Source: Maratus speciosus
Taxonomy: Eukaryota; Arthropoda; Arachnida; Araneae; Salticidae
Direction: 5' to 3'
Assembly: GCA_963932465.1 (NCBI GenBank)
Contig: OZ010792.1
Span: 2,108,001-2,172,000 of the forward strand
DNA length: 64,000 nt
Below the pieces are notes generated by a model. That model was not told where the DNA came from. It worked only from the letters and a program-made list of their open reading frames with translations, and did not search any database. This document shows, in pieces, positions 10,451 to 22,249 of the stretch; position 1 is the stretch's first letter; every line of letters begins with the position of its first letter. The translations under genes were made by a program, and so were the position numbers.

Positions 10451-10780
10451 TTTCTCTCTTTCTCTATATTCGTCTTGTTTTCTTAACAATTTCATTACTT
10501 TCGCGTTCCTTTCTTTCTCTTTATCTCTGTATTTGTTATTTTGCCGTAATCGTCTTATCTTTTTTACATTTTTTATTTTTTCATGTCGTTTGTAGACTTC
10601 ATTTTTTCTTTTAGTCTGCATAACTTTTCTTCGCATTAATTTCAGTTTATCAGTATTCTGCTTTCGTATGATTTCGTTATCTGTACAATGCGTCTTGTCT
10701 AACACTTCATTTCTCTTCTTTTTCATATATTCCTTCTTATCCAGATTCTTTTCTCTTAAGGATTTAACTTTGAGCTTCAT
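10310..10780 (-). CDS. Lys/Glu-rich coiled-coil protein fragment, 156 codons
   Basis: Begins MKLKVKSLREKNLDKKEY and is almost entirely charged. The N-terminal half is basic (KRKNEVYKRHEKIKNVKK); the C-terminal half enters 21-residue coiled-coil repeats and ends when a short DNA unit shifts the frame. It lies about 570 bases upstream of the Rep-helicase frame on the same strand. The second Helitron in this window (34868) also starts with a basic leader, so this may be the original N-terminus of the Rep gene. No function is recognised beyond a likely nucleic-acid-binding or oligomerising helix. Confidence 0.5.
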   Translation of the reverse strand: MKLKVKSLREKNLDKKEYMKKKRNEVLDKTHCTDNEIIRKQNTDKLKLMRRKVMQTKRKNEVYKRHEKIKNVKKIRRLRQNNKYRDKEKERNAKVMKLLRKQDEYREREKARDAQIKRELRMQEEFKENEKKRDAELKRELRMQEEFKENEKKRES

Positions 10781-10919
10781 CTTAATATATTACAAAAGAA
10801 GTGCTTAGTAATAATGCTTAATGATATACAAAATTCTATAAAATTATTTTGTAGCCAATAAAATATGTACTACAATCATCCTGGAGAAATTATAAAAATA
10901 TGCACATCTCATTACACTA

Positions 10920-11960
10920 ACTGCTCATTCTCTCCTAATGTCTGTTCATATATTCTAGCATTTTAAGGATTTTTTATTTTATTTTAGTAGGTTTAAAATT
11001 TTGATTCAACAAAGCTAATATTTTATAGAATGTTACTGCAGTATACTTCCTTAAAGGTATACAATGTTCGGCAAAATTAGCTAGTACATTTTATTACGGT
11101 ACTTTTCGGTTAGCCGGGCGCCAGTGTTTTATATACATACATATATATACACATATATTTACATATATATATACATATGTATCTATATATGTGTGTGTAT
11201 ACACATATATATATATAAATATATGTGTGCATATATGTATATATGCATGTATATAAAACACTGGCGCCCGGCTAACCGAAAAGTACCTTTATTACTCTTA
11301 ACAAAACGCATATCTATTCATATATTCCAGCATTTAAGGAATCTTTTATTTTAGCAAGTTTAAAATTTTGGTTCAACAAAGCTAATATTATAAGGGGTCT
11401 TTCTGCAGTATATTTCATTAAAGGTATACAATGTTAAGCAAAATTAGCTAGCAAAAATATATAGAACATTTTATTACCCTAACAAAACGCATATACAATG
11501 TTAGGCAAAATTAGCTAGCAAAAATATATAGAACATTTTATTACCCTAACAAAACGCATATACAATGTTAGGCAAAATTAGCTAGCAAAAATATATAGTA
11601 CATTTTATTACCATAACAAAACACATATTTGTTCATATATTCCAGCATTTAAGGAATCTTTTATTTTAGCAAGTTTCAATTTTTGATTCAACAAAGCTAA
11701 TATTGTGTAGAGTGTTATTGCAATATCCTTTATTAAAGGTATGCAGTGTTCGGCAAAATTAGGTATTAAAAATATCTAGCACATTTCATATCTCTAACAA
11801 TTTCTCTTCTTTTAATGTCTGTTCATACATTCCAGCATCTTAAGAATTTTTCATTTTATTTTAACACTTTTAAAATATCAATTCAACAAAGCTAATAATA
11901 TATAGAATGTTCCTGCAGTATACTTCATTAAAAGTTTTCAGTATTCGACAAAATAAGCTA
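10920..11960. repeat. Long degenerate tandem repeat with 66-bp sub-array
   Basis: A module containing TCAACAAAGCTAATAT, CTGCAGTATACTT and GGCAAAATTAGCTAG occurs about four times (near 11005, 11372, 11690 and 11882). Within it, units running GCAAAATTAGCTAGCAAAAA to CGCATATACAATGTTA repeat at 11439, 11505 and 11572, a period of 66-67 bp. A TA-inserting MITE interrupts it at 11102-11283. It lies upstream of the Rep gene and may be its 5' subterminal region. Confidence 0.7.
11102..11283. mobile_element. 182-bp foldback MITE with TA duplication
   Basis: Perfect inverted arms of about 35 bp, beginning CTTTTCGGTTAGCCGGGCGC and closing with its reverse complement, enclose a (TA/TG)n microsatellite. 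TA flanks both ends (11100-11101, 11284-11285). This is the structure of a mariner/pogo-class MITE. The open frame through the microsatellite is not a gene. Confidence 0.85.
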
Positions 11961-12449
11961 GATAATAGTTGATTTAAAATTGAACTTCTTTGTACTTTGT
12001 CTACAGATACTAACTTTAACTACAGGCGTTACAACAGTATACTTGCTTAATTATTAGTTCAATACACAGTTTTACAAAATTAGACAGATAGTTAAGTGTA
12101 AATTTGAGTTGCTTATAGAAAATACTTAAGTACATTATATTTCATTAATTCAAAATTCCAACTCACCGTCAATTCTCCTTATTCATACATATCCCTTCGT
12201 TATAGATTCTTTATTAAACGAGGCAGTCCCATTTCACTGAACTTCGTACTTGTACTGCAAACGCATCGTTTTTAATAACATACAACGTTCCGAAAAAACT
12301 TAGGTAGTGACAAATCTATTTCATAGACTTTTAAAAAACGCAAAATTTACAATATTATTACACTTCTTCTGAAAATTTGAAATTCTACTTTTATCATGAT
12401 GTATACACAAAATAATAATTATTTACTACTTTTAAGCAATTCTATAAAC

Positions 12450-12765
12450 AGAGGCAGACGATTTAAAACAATGCCATTCAAAGATTGGAAAAAAGATTAC
12501 TTTAATATACAAGAATTAATTACATTGCGGGATTTTTGTGTTATATCATTATGCAGACGATTGTAAACTGATGACATTCAATGATTCCGAAATAAATATT
12601 TTTTTATTAATAAGAACTAGTTTGATTGTGGGATTTCTACGCTGTGCCATTAGGCAGACGATTTAAAACTGTTCACATTCAAAAATTGGAAAAATAATAA
12701 TTTAATTTGAAAGAATTTATTTGATTGTGAGTTTTCTACGCTATGCCATTACGTCATATACGTAC
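12450..12765. repeat. Three tandem units of about 100 bp
   Basis: GCAGACGATT followed by AAAACT/AAACTG recurs at 12454, 12553 and 12654. Each unit continues through a GAAATA/AAATAA-rich stretch to GTGGGATTTCTACGCTRTGCCATT. No function is seen. Confidence 0.7.
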
Positions 12766-13129
12766 TTTTTTTTTTTTTTTTCTTTGGAAAGGGTCATGTA
12801 TTTTTTTCAAAAATGAAAATAAAGTGCGTTATTAGCTATGTTAATATTTTCGCTTGTTTGCGTGCATTTAAATTGCAGATATAAACTTGGAATAAATCAT
12901 CCAATTTCGGTACCTTCTTAAATCTTTGTGACAATCTATGACCATCATGGGGGTTCTAAAAATATAGGTTCGTTGAATTATGTGCATTTAAATAGGAGAT
13001 ATAAGCATCGTTTTTTTTCTCAACCGAAAGAGCATAAAAGCGACATCTGTGGGGCAGTATACATCCAAGCCTAATAAGGATCTATTTATGTCATATTGTA
13101 ACACATTATGAATTCTGATTAAATTTCGT

Positions 13130-14740
13130 ACATTAGTTTTTGAAATGCAGCTATCTCAAAAATTGTGGAAAATGCAGCATAGCAGTGTCACCTGTTGAGC
13201 GATTTACATCAAAAACTAATAAGCACCAATTTACATCAGGGACTGACTGAATATAAATTTTCATTAAATTCCTGCATTAGTTCTTGAGATAGAGCGCCCA
13301 CAAAGAACTGGGTCGCATTGAGACAAACAGACAGACAGACATTTTGTAAAAGCATGTTTTTCGGAATCTCTGACCTCTAAAACGTGTAAATCTGTTGATG
13401 AAAATTCGTGCATTAGTTCTTGAGATACAGGTACAGTGGAAAGAAAAATGCAGCATAGCAGCGCCACCTGTTGAGCAATTTACATCAATATGTATAAAAC
13501 TTCAGTTCATGTCAAGGACTCCGAAATTTGATGAAAATCCGTGCCTTTATTCTGGAGATTGAGTTATTGCGGAAGTCCTGAAAAATGCAGCATAGCAGCG
13601 CCACCTGTTGGGCGATTTACACCAAAAAGTTATCAGTACCAAATTATATCAGGTACTAACTGAATCTGGAGTTTGATTAAAGTCCGTGCATTAGTTCTTG
13701 AGATACAGCTATTGTAGTAATCGTGAAAAATGCAGCATAGCAGCGCCACCTGTTGAGCGATTTGCACCAGAACCTAATTATCATCAACTTATGTCAATGT
13801 CTAACTGAATATGAAGTTTGGGGAAAATCCGTGCATTAGTTCTTGAGATAAGAGTTATTGCGCAAATGATGACAAATGCAGCATAACAGCGCCACCTGTT
13901 GAGCGATTTACACAACCACATAATCAGCATCAACATTTATCAAGGTGTACTTGAATCTGAAGTTTGATGAAAATTCGTGCATTAGTTCTTGAGATAGAGC
14001 TATTGAAGAAATAGTGCAAAATGCAGCACAGCAGCGCCACCTATTGGACGATATTCACCAACACATAGTCAGCATCATTTCATATCAAAGAGTAACTGAA
14101 TCTGAAGTTTGATGAAAATGTGTCCATTAGTTCTTGAGTTAGAGCTATTGCAGAAATCGGGAAAAATGCTGTATAACAGCGCCACCTGTTGAGCGATTTA
14201 CACCAAAATGTACAAAATGTCAATTCATATCAAGGATTAACTGATTCTGAAGTTTGGTGAAAATTGTTGCATTAGTTCTTGAGATACAGCTATAATGGAA
14301 ATTCTGAAAAGTGCAGTATAGCAGCGCCACCTGTTGAGCGATTTGCACCAAAACACAAACAGCACTAATTTGTATCAAAGTATACTTGAATCTGAAGTTT
14401 GTTGATTTTCCAAGCATTAGTTGTTGAGATAGAGCTATTGCGGAAATTTTAAAAAATGCAGTATAGCAGCGCCACCTGTTGAGCGATTTACACCAAAACG
14501 TAATCAGCATCAATCCATATAAAGGACTAACTAAATCTGAAGTTTGATCAAAATCCGTGCATTAGTTCTTGAGATACAGCTATTACAGAAATCGTGAAAA
14601 ATGCAGCATAGCAGCGCCACCTGTGGAGCGATTTACACCAAAAACTAATCAGCATCAATTTGTATTAGGGACTCACTGAATATAAATTTTTATTAAATTC
14701 CGTGCATTAGTTCTTGAGATAGAGCGCCCACAAAATTTGT
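13130..14740. repeat. 145-bp satellite-like array, about ten units
   Basis: CAGCGCCACCTGTTGAGCGA recurs at 13596, 13741, 13887, 14032, 14177, 14322, 14467 and 14612, with spacing of 145-146 bp every time. Earlier, more divergent units lie at 13183 and 13459. Each unit also carries GTGCATTAGTTCTTGAGATA and AAAAATGCAGCATAGCAGCG. The array ends in the tail at 14741-14915. A related array with a different unit and the same tail is at 45555-45985. Confidence 0.9.
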
Positions 14741-14915
14741 GTCACATACACACAGACAGACAGACTCACAGAGTCACAGACAGACATTTTGTAAAAACAT
14801 GTTTTTTGGAATCTCTGACCCCTAAAACGTCTAAATCCGTCGAAAACCGGAATTCGAAAATTTTCATGAATCCAATACTTTCTTCTTGTAAAGGTAGAAG
14901 AAAGTAAAAAAGCTG
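14741..14915. repeat. Conserved tail following the 145-bp array
   Basis: Contains ACAGACAGACATTTTGTAAA, CTAAATCCGTCGAAAACCGG and CCAATACTTTCTTCTTGTAA, ending AGAAGAAAGTAAAA. The same tail follows 147-bp units at 45840-45985, and a truncated copy sits inside this array near 13325-13400. The pairing of different tandem units with one tail marks it as the end of a mobile-element family that I cannot classify. Confidence 0.7.
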
Positions 14916-15149
14916 CGAAACAAAAAGAAACTCTAAAAATTGTATAAAAATTTTCAAAGGAAAAATTTACTATATTGAATTTAAAGACTGAAACCTTATT
15001 CCTTTTACGAATGTCAAAAGATGGCTTTGTAACATGAAAAAACAACCAACCAACCTCCAGATTAATTTAAATTTTGTGTGCTACGATTTCTCATTTTCAA
15101 AGGTTGGCAGGTCTGGACTAAGTTCGCATAAACTACCGAAAATGCACAA

Positions 15150-15760
15150 GAACTCTAGAGAAGTTCCTCATGAATTGACTACACAGCAAGCAAATCAAAG
15201 TAGAAATCTGTAAAACTCTTCTGGTAAAGTTACAGGATTTGCGATTTTTCAAGCACATAGTATTGAGAAATTGGTATATCTATGAAACCCAGATAATCAA
15301 AAACAATAGTTGCATGTGGGTCAGTCAGCCCAACCTGTTGCGAAACAAGGGCGGTTTGAAAAGAAAATCATGATCAGCGTTTGGAATTTTGAGCAAATCT
15401 TTCCACATGGTCGATCGGTCAACTCTGAAATTAAACAGCTGGACAGGATGTCTGCTGCTTTGAAAAGGAAATACCCTGCATTGGTCAACAAAGTGAGAGC
15501 ACTTCTCCCACAGGACAATGCAAGACCATACATCTCTTGTATGATTCACAATAAAGGAGAGGGGCTTGAATGAATTGAACTTTTACCTCATTCCTCAAAA
15601 AGTCCAGACCATGTCCTTTTGGACTATCACATGTTTCGTTCTATGGCATCATTTTTTCATGAAAGGAGCTTCTCTTATGTTGATGATCTGGAGTGGGTTT
15701 GTCTAGGCTTTTTTTGCTTCCAAATTCAAAGATCGATATCAAAATGGTATTGTTCAGCTT
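15150..15760 (+). pseudogene. mariner transposase remnant
   Basis: Fragments match the mariner transposase in order. VPHELTTQQANQS near 15170 comes first. A deletion follows, then the region corresponding to SVWNFEQIF (about 15380), LDRMSAALKRKYPALVNKV and PQDNARPY (about 15510), which holds the second catalytic aspartate. Past a frameshift comes FFASKFKDRYQNGIVQL near 15712. Stops and frameshifts prevent a full product. The element is older than, or was split by, insertions nearby, because the 15116 junction is the right flank of the large element at 797. Confidence 0.75.
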
Positions 15761-17504
15761 GTAATAAAATGAAAAGAAACATAACATTTCATGACTAATA
15801 TTTTGATTTTGTGATATATTTATTGTATGTTGAAGTATTGTAAAAAAATACTTAATTGTAAAAACGAAATTACTTTTGATACTACCTAATATAACAGTAA
15901 TAGGGTTTTGGAAAGTAAAAAGCTGAGATGCTTTTAAAGTTTTTTTTAAAGGAGGGAGGGGGGTCACTAATTTTTTACTCTTGTAAAATCTGTGAGTCAT
16001 GATTTAATAATTTTCTGGGATTTACACATAAAATATGAGTAAACATGAACCCTTTTAGTGTTGATCACAAATCGGTTAAATAGAATAATGTTTCCAATCA
16101 ACTACAGAACTTTCCACGATTTAAAAAAAAAGATACATTAGCACATGCATGGCATAACTTGATGCCAGAATCTAGGATTTGAAATGGAAGCATTTAGATA
16201 TAGGATGTTATTTTAATTTTTTTGTAGAATTATTGTCTGAAGGCAATCTCGTAAACTACACTGTTAAATTCTGATTGATCTTCAATCGAATCTGATTAAT
16301 TTAAAACCTGAAACAATGGCACTGCCCCATATATTCTACAAATCCGATCAAATGGATGTTGCTTTCATGCCCAACCAGTTATCCAGAATGCACCTGGTCT
16401 TGACCACTCTGGATAAATGGCAGGCAAAAGTTATACTGTAATAAATTATTAAAATGTAAAAAACATGCTCTATATACTAAATGTTAATGGCTTTTTGCAA
16501 CTGTGTCTACATTTTTATAAATGTTTTAATTATTATTTTTTTTCTTTTTAGTTAAATTTTCCAAATGAACAATTTGCTTTAAAAAGATAAGTTTTTATTG
16601 TGTTAATTCATGTTGTTATAGGTTGAACAACAGCTTGAAATTAAAACACAAATTTTCAGAGAAGGGAGGGGGATGTTTTCTGAAATTCAATAAAATGGAT
16701 TTTCTTCCATTACAAGGCTTTCAATTGTGTTTAGAATTTAAAAATAAGTGTTTCAAACATTAGGAAGTATGCATTATAATTGTTTGGTGTTACAACTCTG
16801 CACAACAAATTGCAATTTTTTATCCTTTAAATAAAGCCAGGTATTTTTTAAGTAAACTGGTGTAGTATTTCAACTTTTTTCTATCGACTTATATAAAATC
16901 CAAGTATAGGAAAGTGTAGATAACCATTCCGGGATGACTCGTGCTATCTATATAAAATTGTAACAAAAATGTCAAAATCCATGAAAATTGATCACTTTTT
17001 ATTAACTTGGAGTTATTATTTTGGTTTTGCAGTTATAGTTTGTATGTAACTTAACTTCCTTTGTTTAAGAAAAAACCCAGACATGTAAATCTGTTAATTT
17101 GTTCAAAAGTCATCATTCTTAATGGCTGAAAAACAGTATTTTTAAAGTTTTACACTACTTTATTCCTAGTTAAACATCATTTACCTTAGTTACCTTTATT
17201 CTGACCATAAATTTAGGGATTTTCTTATTAGACCAACTGTACGACATTCTTAGAGGTATTATAAAAATACTAGTATATAACCCCCGTCAAAAATGACGTA
17301 AAGTGAATGATAAATCTTCAAAACAATAGTTATTTATATTTAATAAATAATATTTATTGGAGATCTCCATCAAAAAACAACATATAAAGGATACTCATTG
17401 TAGAAAATACTATGGTTTTAAGGACAATTACGTCACCCCCTTCGCCCAACCTCGAAATTCAACTTTCCCACCTTCTTTAAAATTTTAAAGTGTTATCAAG
17501 TATC
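15761..17504. other. AT-rich stretch with no recognised feature
   Basis: Read on both strands, I see no domain-bearing frame, TIR pair or array. Short open frames (for example 15641-16000, minus) are low-complexity. Confidence 0.4.
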
Positions 17505-20500
17505 TCATTCACTTAAGTTAAGTTTCAATTGTATTCGTTCTTTGTGTTAATGGCAATTTACATATGCATAGGCGCCCAAGAATGGAATGTGTTTCTTGAA
17601 CTTTACTTTCTATGAAGTAAATAATTTCCGTTCTTGAGCGATTAAGAGTCCATTCATGTGCGATTCTTATGAAACTCATATCACAAAATGCATACCATAT
17701 TAAGCATTTCATGCACTCAGGATTTTTCACTTAGTTCTTATCCTTAGTTAATCTTCTCTCCTCCTAATGAAAAACATATGTTACACTTTATTGAATGTTT
17801 CCATATTGAAAGGCCAGTGTAAAGTTTAGGTGTAATTCAATGAAGCGAAAAATTTGAGTGTTTATAGTTATTTATAATCTTTCTTCTGTTAATGTTGTTG
17901 ACTACACTTTTAGACACCCAAGAACGGTGAACTCATGCAATAAATTGTAGAACTGTACATTTTATTAAGAAAATGTTTAATCGGGCAAGGATGGAAAGAA
18001 AAACTTAAATTATTATTTACAGAATGTTTTCATTTCATATGAAACTCCATTCTTGGGCGACTAAAAACTTCTAAAATTTCTCGCATGTTACATATCCTGA
18101 CTTTGATAAGAACTAAAAAAAATCCAGTAAAGTGTAATATATGTTTTCATTGGGATTTCTTATGAAACTCGTAATATATGGGGAAGTGGCGAAAAAAGAT
18201 TAACAAAAGAAAAATCCAAATAACATCATTAACTTCCCCTGAGATCAAAAATTGGGTTTTTTTTTTTCCCCTAGTTCTTCGACAATGACAACATACAGTC
18301 AAGGATCGGTAATCCGCTCACCCATTATCTGCAATTTTCTATAATCTGCGGTGCTTAGCAAAAGTAAATATCGTGAATTTTGCAAATCTGTCACTGAAAA
18401 ATATTGTAAAAACTTCGACAAACGATCGTGGAAAAAATTGCTAATTTCGTAAAGCGATAGCTGAAAAAGTCGTAAAAACACATAGCAAATTTTGTCAGAA
18501 AAATGTCACAAATTTTGCCAATATGTTGTTGAAAATATCATGACCTGCGTAAAATGATGTCGGAAAAAAGACTAATTTCAGTAAACAATCGAGGAAATAT
18601 ACTGCAAATTTTGATTAAAGATAGACTTTTGGCAATTTGATGCTGAAAAATATCACGAACTTCAACAAATGGCAGCGTAAAATAATCGCAAATTTTGCCA
18701 TAGATCGTTTGAAAAAAAAAAAAAAAAAAACTAATTTAGTCAAACGATCTTTGAAAACAAAAAAAAAGTGCCAATTTTGTAAAACGATCAATAAAAAATA
18801 AAAAAAACGTGAATTTCAGTAAACAATCGAAGAAAAATATTGTGAATTTCATCAAAAGATTGTGGAAATGCATAGCACATTTTGTCAAAAAAGGGCAGAA
18901 GCACATGCCAAATTTAGCCACTCTGTTTCTGAAAAATATCAGGAACTTCGACAAATGGTCGCAGAAAAAAAAATCACAAATTCGTCACAGATCGCTGAAA
19001 AAAAAATTACAAATTTAGTCAAACGATCTTGGAAAAAATCGTGAATTTTATGAAGCAATCGCTGAAAAAAACATGAATTTCAGTAAACAATCGAAAAAAA
19101 AATATTGCAAATTTCATCAAAAGATTGTGGAAATGCATAGCAAAGTTTGTCAAAAGAGTGCAGAAGCCATGTCAAATTTTGCAAATCTGTCGCTGAGAAA
19201 TATCGGAAACTTTGACAAATGGCCGCGGAAAAATAATCACAGATTGTTAAAAAAAATCTTGGGGGGGGGGGGGGGGGGAGGAAACCTTGAATTTTATCAA
19301 ACGGTCTTGAAAAAAAAAAAATCCTGGTTTTAGTGAAACAATTGTTGAAGAAAAAAATTCGCAAATTTCAGTAAGCACAATTGAAGAAAAATAATTGCAA
19401 ATTCCATCAAAAGATCACAGAAATGCATAGAAAAGTTTGTCAAAAGAGAACAGAAGCACATGCGTAAATTTGCCAATCTGTCGCTGAGAAATATTGGGAA
19501 CTTTGTCAAACGGTCACAAAAAATTTTTTTTTTGCTTCAATGGATTACACCTAAACTTTAAACTGATATGCATGGCACCACAATTGCAGAAAATTCTCAA
19601 AGTGTCTGCGACAGATACTTCAGGGACAGAAAATAACCTGCTAGTAAAATATTTTACAATTGAAGCATTAATTAATCAAACAACCACTTACCTGCAATGT
19701 CTTTATGCATTTTATTCATTTTTATTAATAATAACCTTATTTTTGTATTAAGTAATAAAGAGCTAAACATAATTATAAAGTGAAATAAAGGCTTGATAGA
19801 AAAATAATCTACAAAAGAGAAAAGAAAATCTGCGACACCAATGTCTCATCTTGAATTTTCTGCTACTGGGCTTGGCACTATGAAAACATTCAGTAAAGTG
19901 CAAGATATGTTTTCATTACGATTTCTTACTTAACTCATAATGTATGGGAAAGTGGAGAGAAAAGATTAACTAAAGGAAAAGAACTGAATGGAAAATCCTG
20001 AGTGCGTGAAATAGTTATGATGTGCATTTTGTGATATGAGTTTCATAAGAATCGCAAATGAATGAACTCTTAATCGCCCAAGAACAGAAATTATTGAGTG
20101 AATGTTTTCATTTCATAGAAAGTAAAGTTATAAAAAAAAAAAAAAAAAAAAAATTCAATTCTTGGGCGACTAAAAATGTTCTTAAATGAAACAAACACAG
20201 TTCAATAACAAATCTTAATGAAAACATACATCTTACACTTTACTATAAAATGTACAGTTCTACAATTTATCGCATGTTGTAAAATACAATATGTTTTTCT
20301 TGGGATTTCTTATGAAACTCATATGGGGAAGTGGCGAAAAAAGATTAACAAAAGAAAAACCCAAATAACCTCATCAATTTCCCCTGAAGTCAAAAATTCT
20401 TTGTTTTTTTTTCCCATTCATGGGCGATGACTACATCTTATACCAGACTTCACGTCTGTTCTTGGGCAAAGATTTATATTGTCATGAAACCATTTTATAA

Positions 20501-20815
20501 AATGTACGTTGTCATCGCCCAATAATGGAGACACTAATAAATCAAAACATTGAAGATTTGTATATGAAGCAAACTGAGTTCAATAACAAATTTAAAAATG
20601 CAGAATCGAAATTAACTTATATTTCTGTTTATTTAAATGAAAAAAAGTTGAAATTCTACATTTAATATTTCGAGAGGATTTCGCCCAAGAACGGAAATTA
20701 TTGCTTCATAGAAAGTAAAGTAGATATTCAATTCTTGGGCGAATACGCGTATGTAAATAGCCATATACACAAAGAACGAATACAATTGAAAATGTAACTT
20801 ACATGAATTTTGAAT
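17505..20815. mobile_element. Foldback element with repeated TTCTTGGGCGA motif
   Basis: Outer arms are inverted. TTCAATTGTATTCGTTCTTT near 17522 matches ACAAAGAACGAATACAATTG near 20777. Inside, 17560-17760 is an inverted copy of 19940-20100, and 18110-18270 is a direct copy of 20270-20420. A word TTCTTGGGCGA (or its complement) occurs about eleven times on both strands in the arms. The centre is the minisatellite at 18300-19540. No coding capacity is seen and the exact ends and target duplication are not resolved. Confidence 0.6.
18300..19540. repeat. Minisatellite with higher-order repeats
   Basis: The base unit of about 30-38 bp carries AATTTCGTCAAACGATCGNGG and an A-rich spacer. Higher-order blocks starting GAATTTCAGTAAACAATCGA begin near 18809, 19073 and 19362, that is 264 and 289 bp apart. 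A run of about 17 G interrupts it near 19261. The family is shared with 1780-2310 and a short patch near 43860-43940. Confidence 0.75.
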
Positions 20816-22249
20816 TCGCAAAAAAACCCGTGAAATAATGTAAACAAAACAAACAGTATAATTTCTCGCTTCGCTAGCTATAAGTTCGGAAATACGCTCG
20901 CTGGATCTCATATTTAACGCCTGCTCTCATTGGCTGGCTTGTTCATTGCAGCGGAGAGCTGTAAATAGCTGCTAACCCACAGAGTTTTAATTTTAAAAAA
21001 ATCTAAATTGAAATTTAAAAATCCGGCTGCGAAGTTCATTTTCAGGTGATAGTATCTACACATGACAAAAATTTCAGAGGCCTAGGTGTTAAAATTTCAG
21101 CATCGGCGTTAACCTGTATTTTTTTTTTTATGAAGCGTTCAAAGAGTTTGTTTGTAGATTTGCTGGAATTTGAATCTGAATGGCAACAGTATCAATTGTT
21201 TGCATCTGATTTCTATGTTTATAATAGCTTAATTTTAATTTAGAACTTAATTCATTATAAATGGAAATGATACACATGTTTTATGTGAAAATATGCTGAA
21301 CAGACATGATTTCAAGTAGAAAAAATTATCATTTAGCTGTCATATGTTAAGATATGTTTTTCATCAGGCCTAACATGGCGTTTAGCTACGGCCGATTCGC
21401 ACACTGGAGTGGTCCGCACCGGCATAGTTACCGACAATTTCCTGCACTCAGATTTTATTATAAATAGATAAAAAATTTCATCATTTGAAATCTTTCTGGT
21501 TCCCCTAAAGTAGTGGCAAATTTCCAAGATTCTTTCAAACAAATTTCGCACGGCATGATGTCTGATGTAATTTTACTTCATTTCCATGTATTGTAATATC
21601 AAGACCTGCCTGCTAAATTATAATTGACAATTTTTGATAAAATGAATATAATAAATGCTATTACTGTAAAGTCAGAAAAATACTGCAAATTTTGTAGTAG
21701 TTCTTTTATATTTTAGGAAATTAAAAAGTAATCAAAACTAAAATGCTAAATGAGAATAGTAGTAAATAAGATTTTAAACATAGTCCCCTGAAAAATTAGC
21801 ATTTTGTCGCCAACAATAGTTTGGTTAGAAGGATTCAATATGGTTGCCTGAAATTTTATACAATGATAGCATGAATCTGATCACATCCAACCTCCAACAT
21901 TGATGTTTAAATTTTGCTACCTGACTAGAAACTATAAAATTAAACTGTGGACCTTCAATTTTTTACGTTTAAGGGCCACATGCTTAAAGTTCTGACCCAA
22001 CCATACTTCAATTAAATAGTGTAGCAAGAAATGTATATACATGTCTAGGTTTCAAGATCATAGTGCAATGGAACTACAGAATTTTCATATTCTATTTATG
22101 AAATAGTTAACACGAGAAATTCTACACAGTTACTTGATTTATTAATAATAGCAGGGACATCTTAAAATGGCAGTGTTTTTCCTTATTTACATTCCTATCT
22201 TAAAGAGCTCACGTGGTGACATTAGTCAAAAAATCATATCTTTACGGGA
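20816..22249. other. No recognised feature
   Basis: I see no supported coding region, repeat array or element end. A slightly less AT-rich patch lies near 20900-20970 and 21360-21440. A short open frame at 21046-21243 has no recognisable domain. Confidence 0.35.

Larger units (their letters stand above)
797..15115. mobile_element. 14.3-kb TIR element (A) with 6-bp target duplication
   Basis: The left end CAGACCTGCCAAC is matched by its exact reverse complement at 15103-15115. The 6 bases GACTAA sit directly outside both ends (791-796 and 15116-15121). Just inside both ends are copies of a CTACGATTT / AAATCGTAG motif, typical of subterminal transposase-binding repeats. The CAG...CTG termini look hAT-like, but hAT duplications are usually 8 bp, so the superfamily is open. 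No hAT transposase is visible inside. The content is MITEs, tandem repeats and a Helitron-like gene, so the unit is probably a non-autonomous element swollen by later insertions. Confidence 0.72.

Noticed and set aside
11124..11354. 76-codon open frame on the plus strand
   Set aside because: It runs through a TA/TG microsatellite inside a foldback MITE and is low-complexity Tyr/Ile/His sequence.
13130..14740. CRISPR-like array
   Set aside because: The whole 145-bp unit is conserved, with no distinct repeat/spacer alternation, and the context is eukaryotic.
797..15115. Polinton/Maverick because of length and 6-bp duplication
   Set aside because: TIRs are only about 13 bp and no DNA polymerase B, integrase, ATPase or capsid genes are present.
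18809..19333. Overlapping lysine-rich open frames
   Set aside because: Generated by the AATTTCGTCAAACGATCG minisatellite; frames shift between units and no domain is recognisable.
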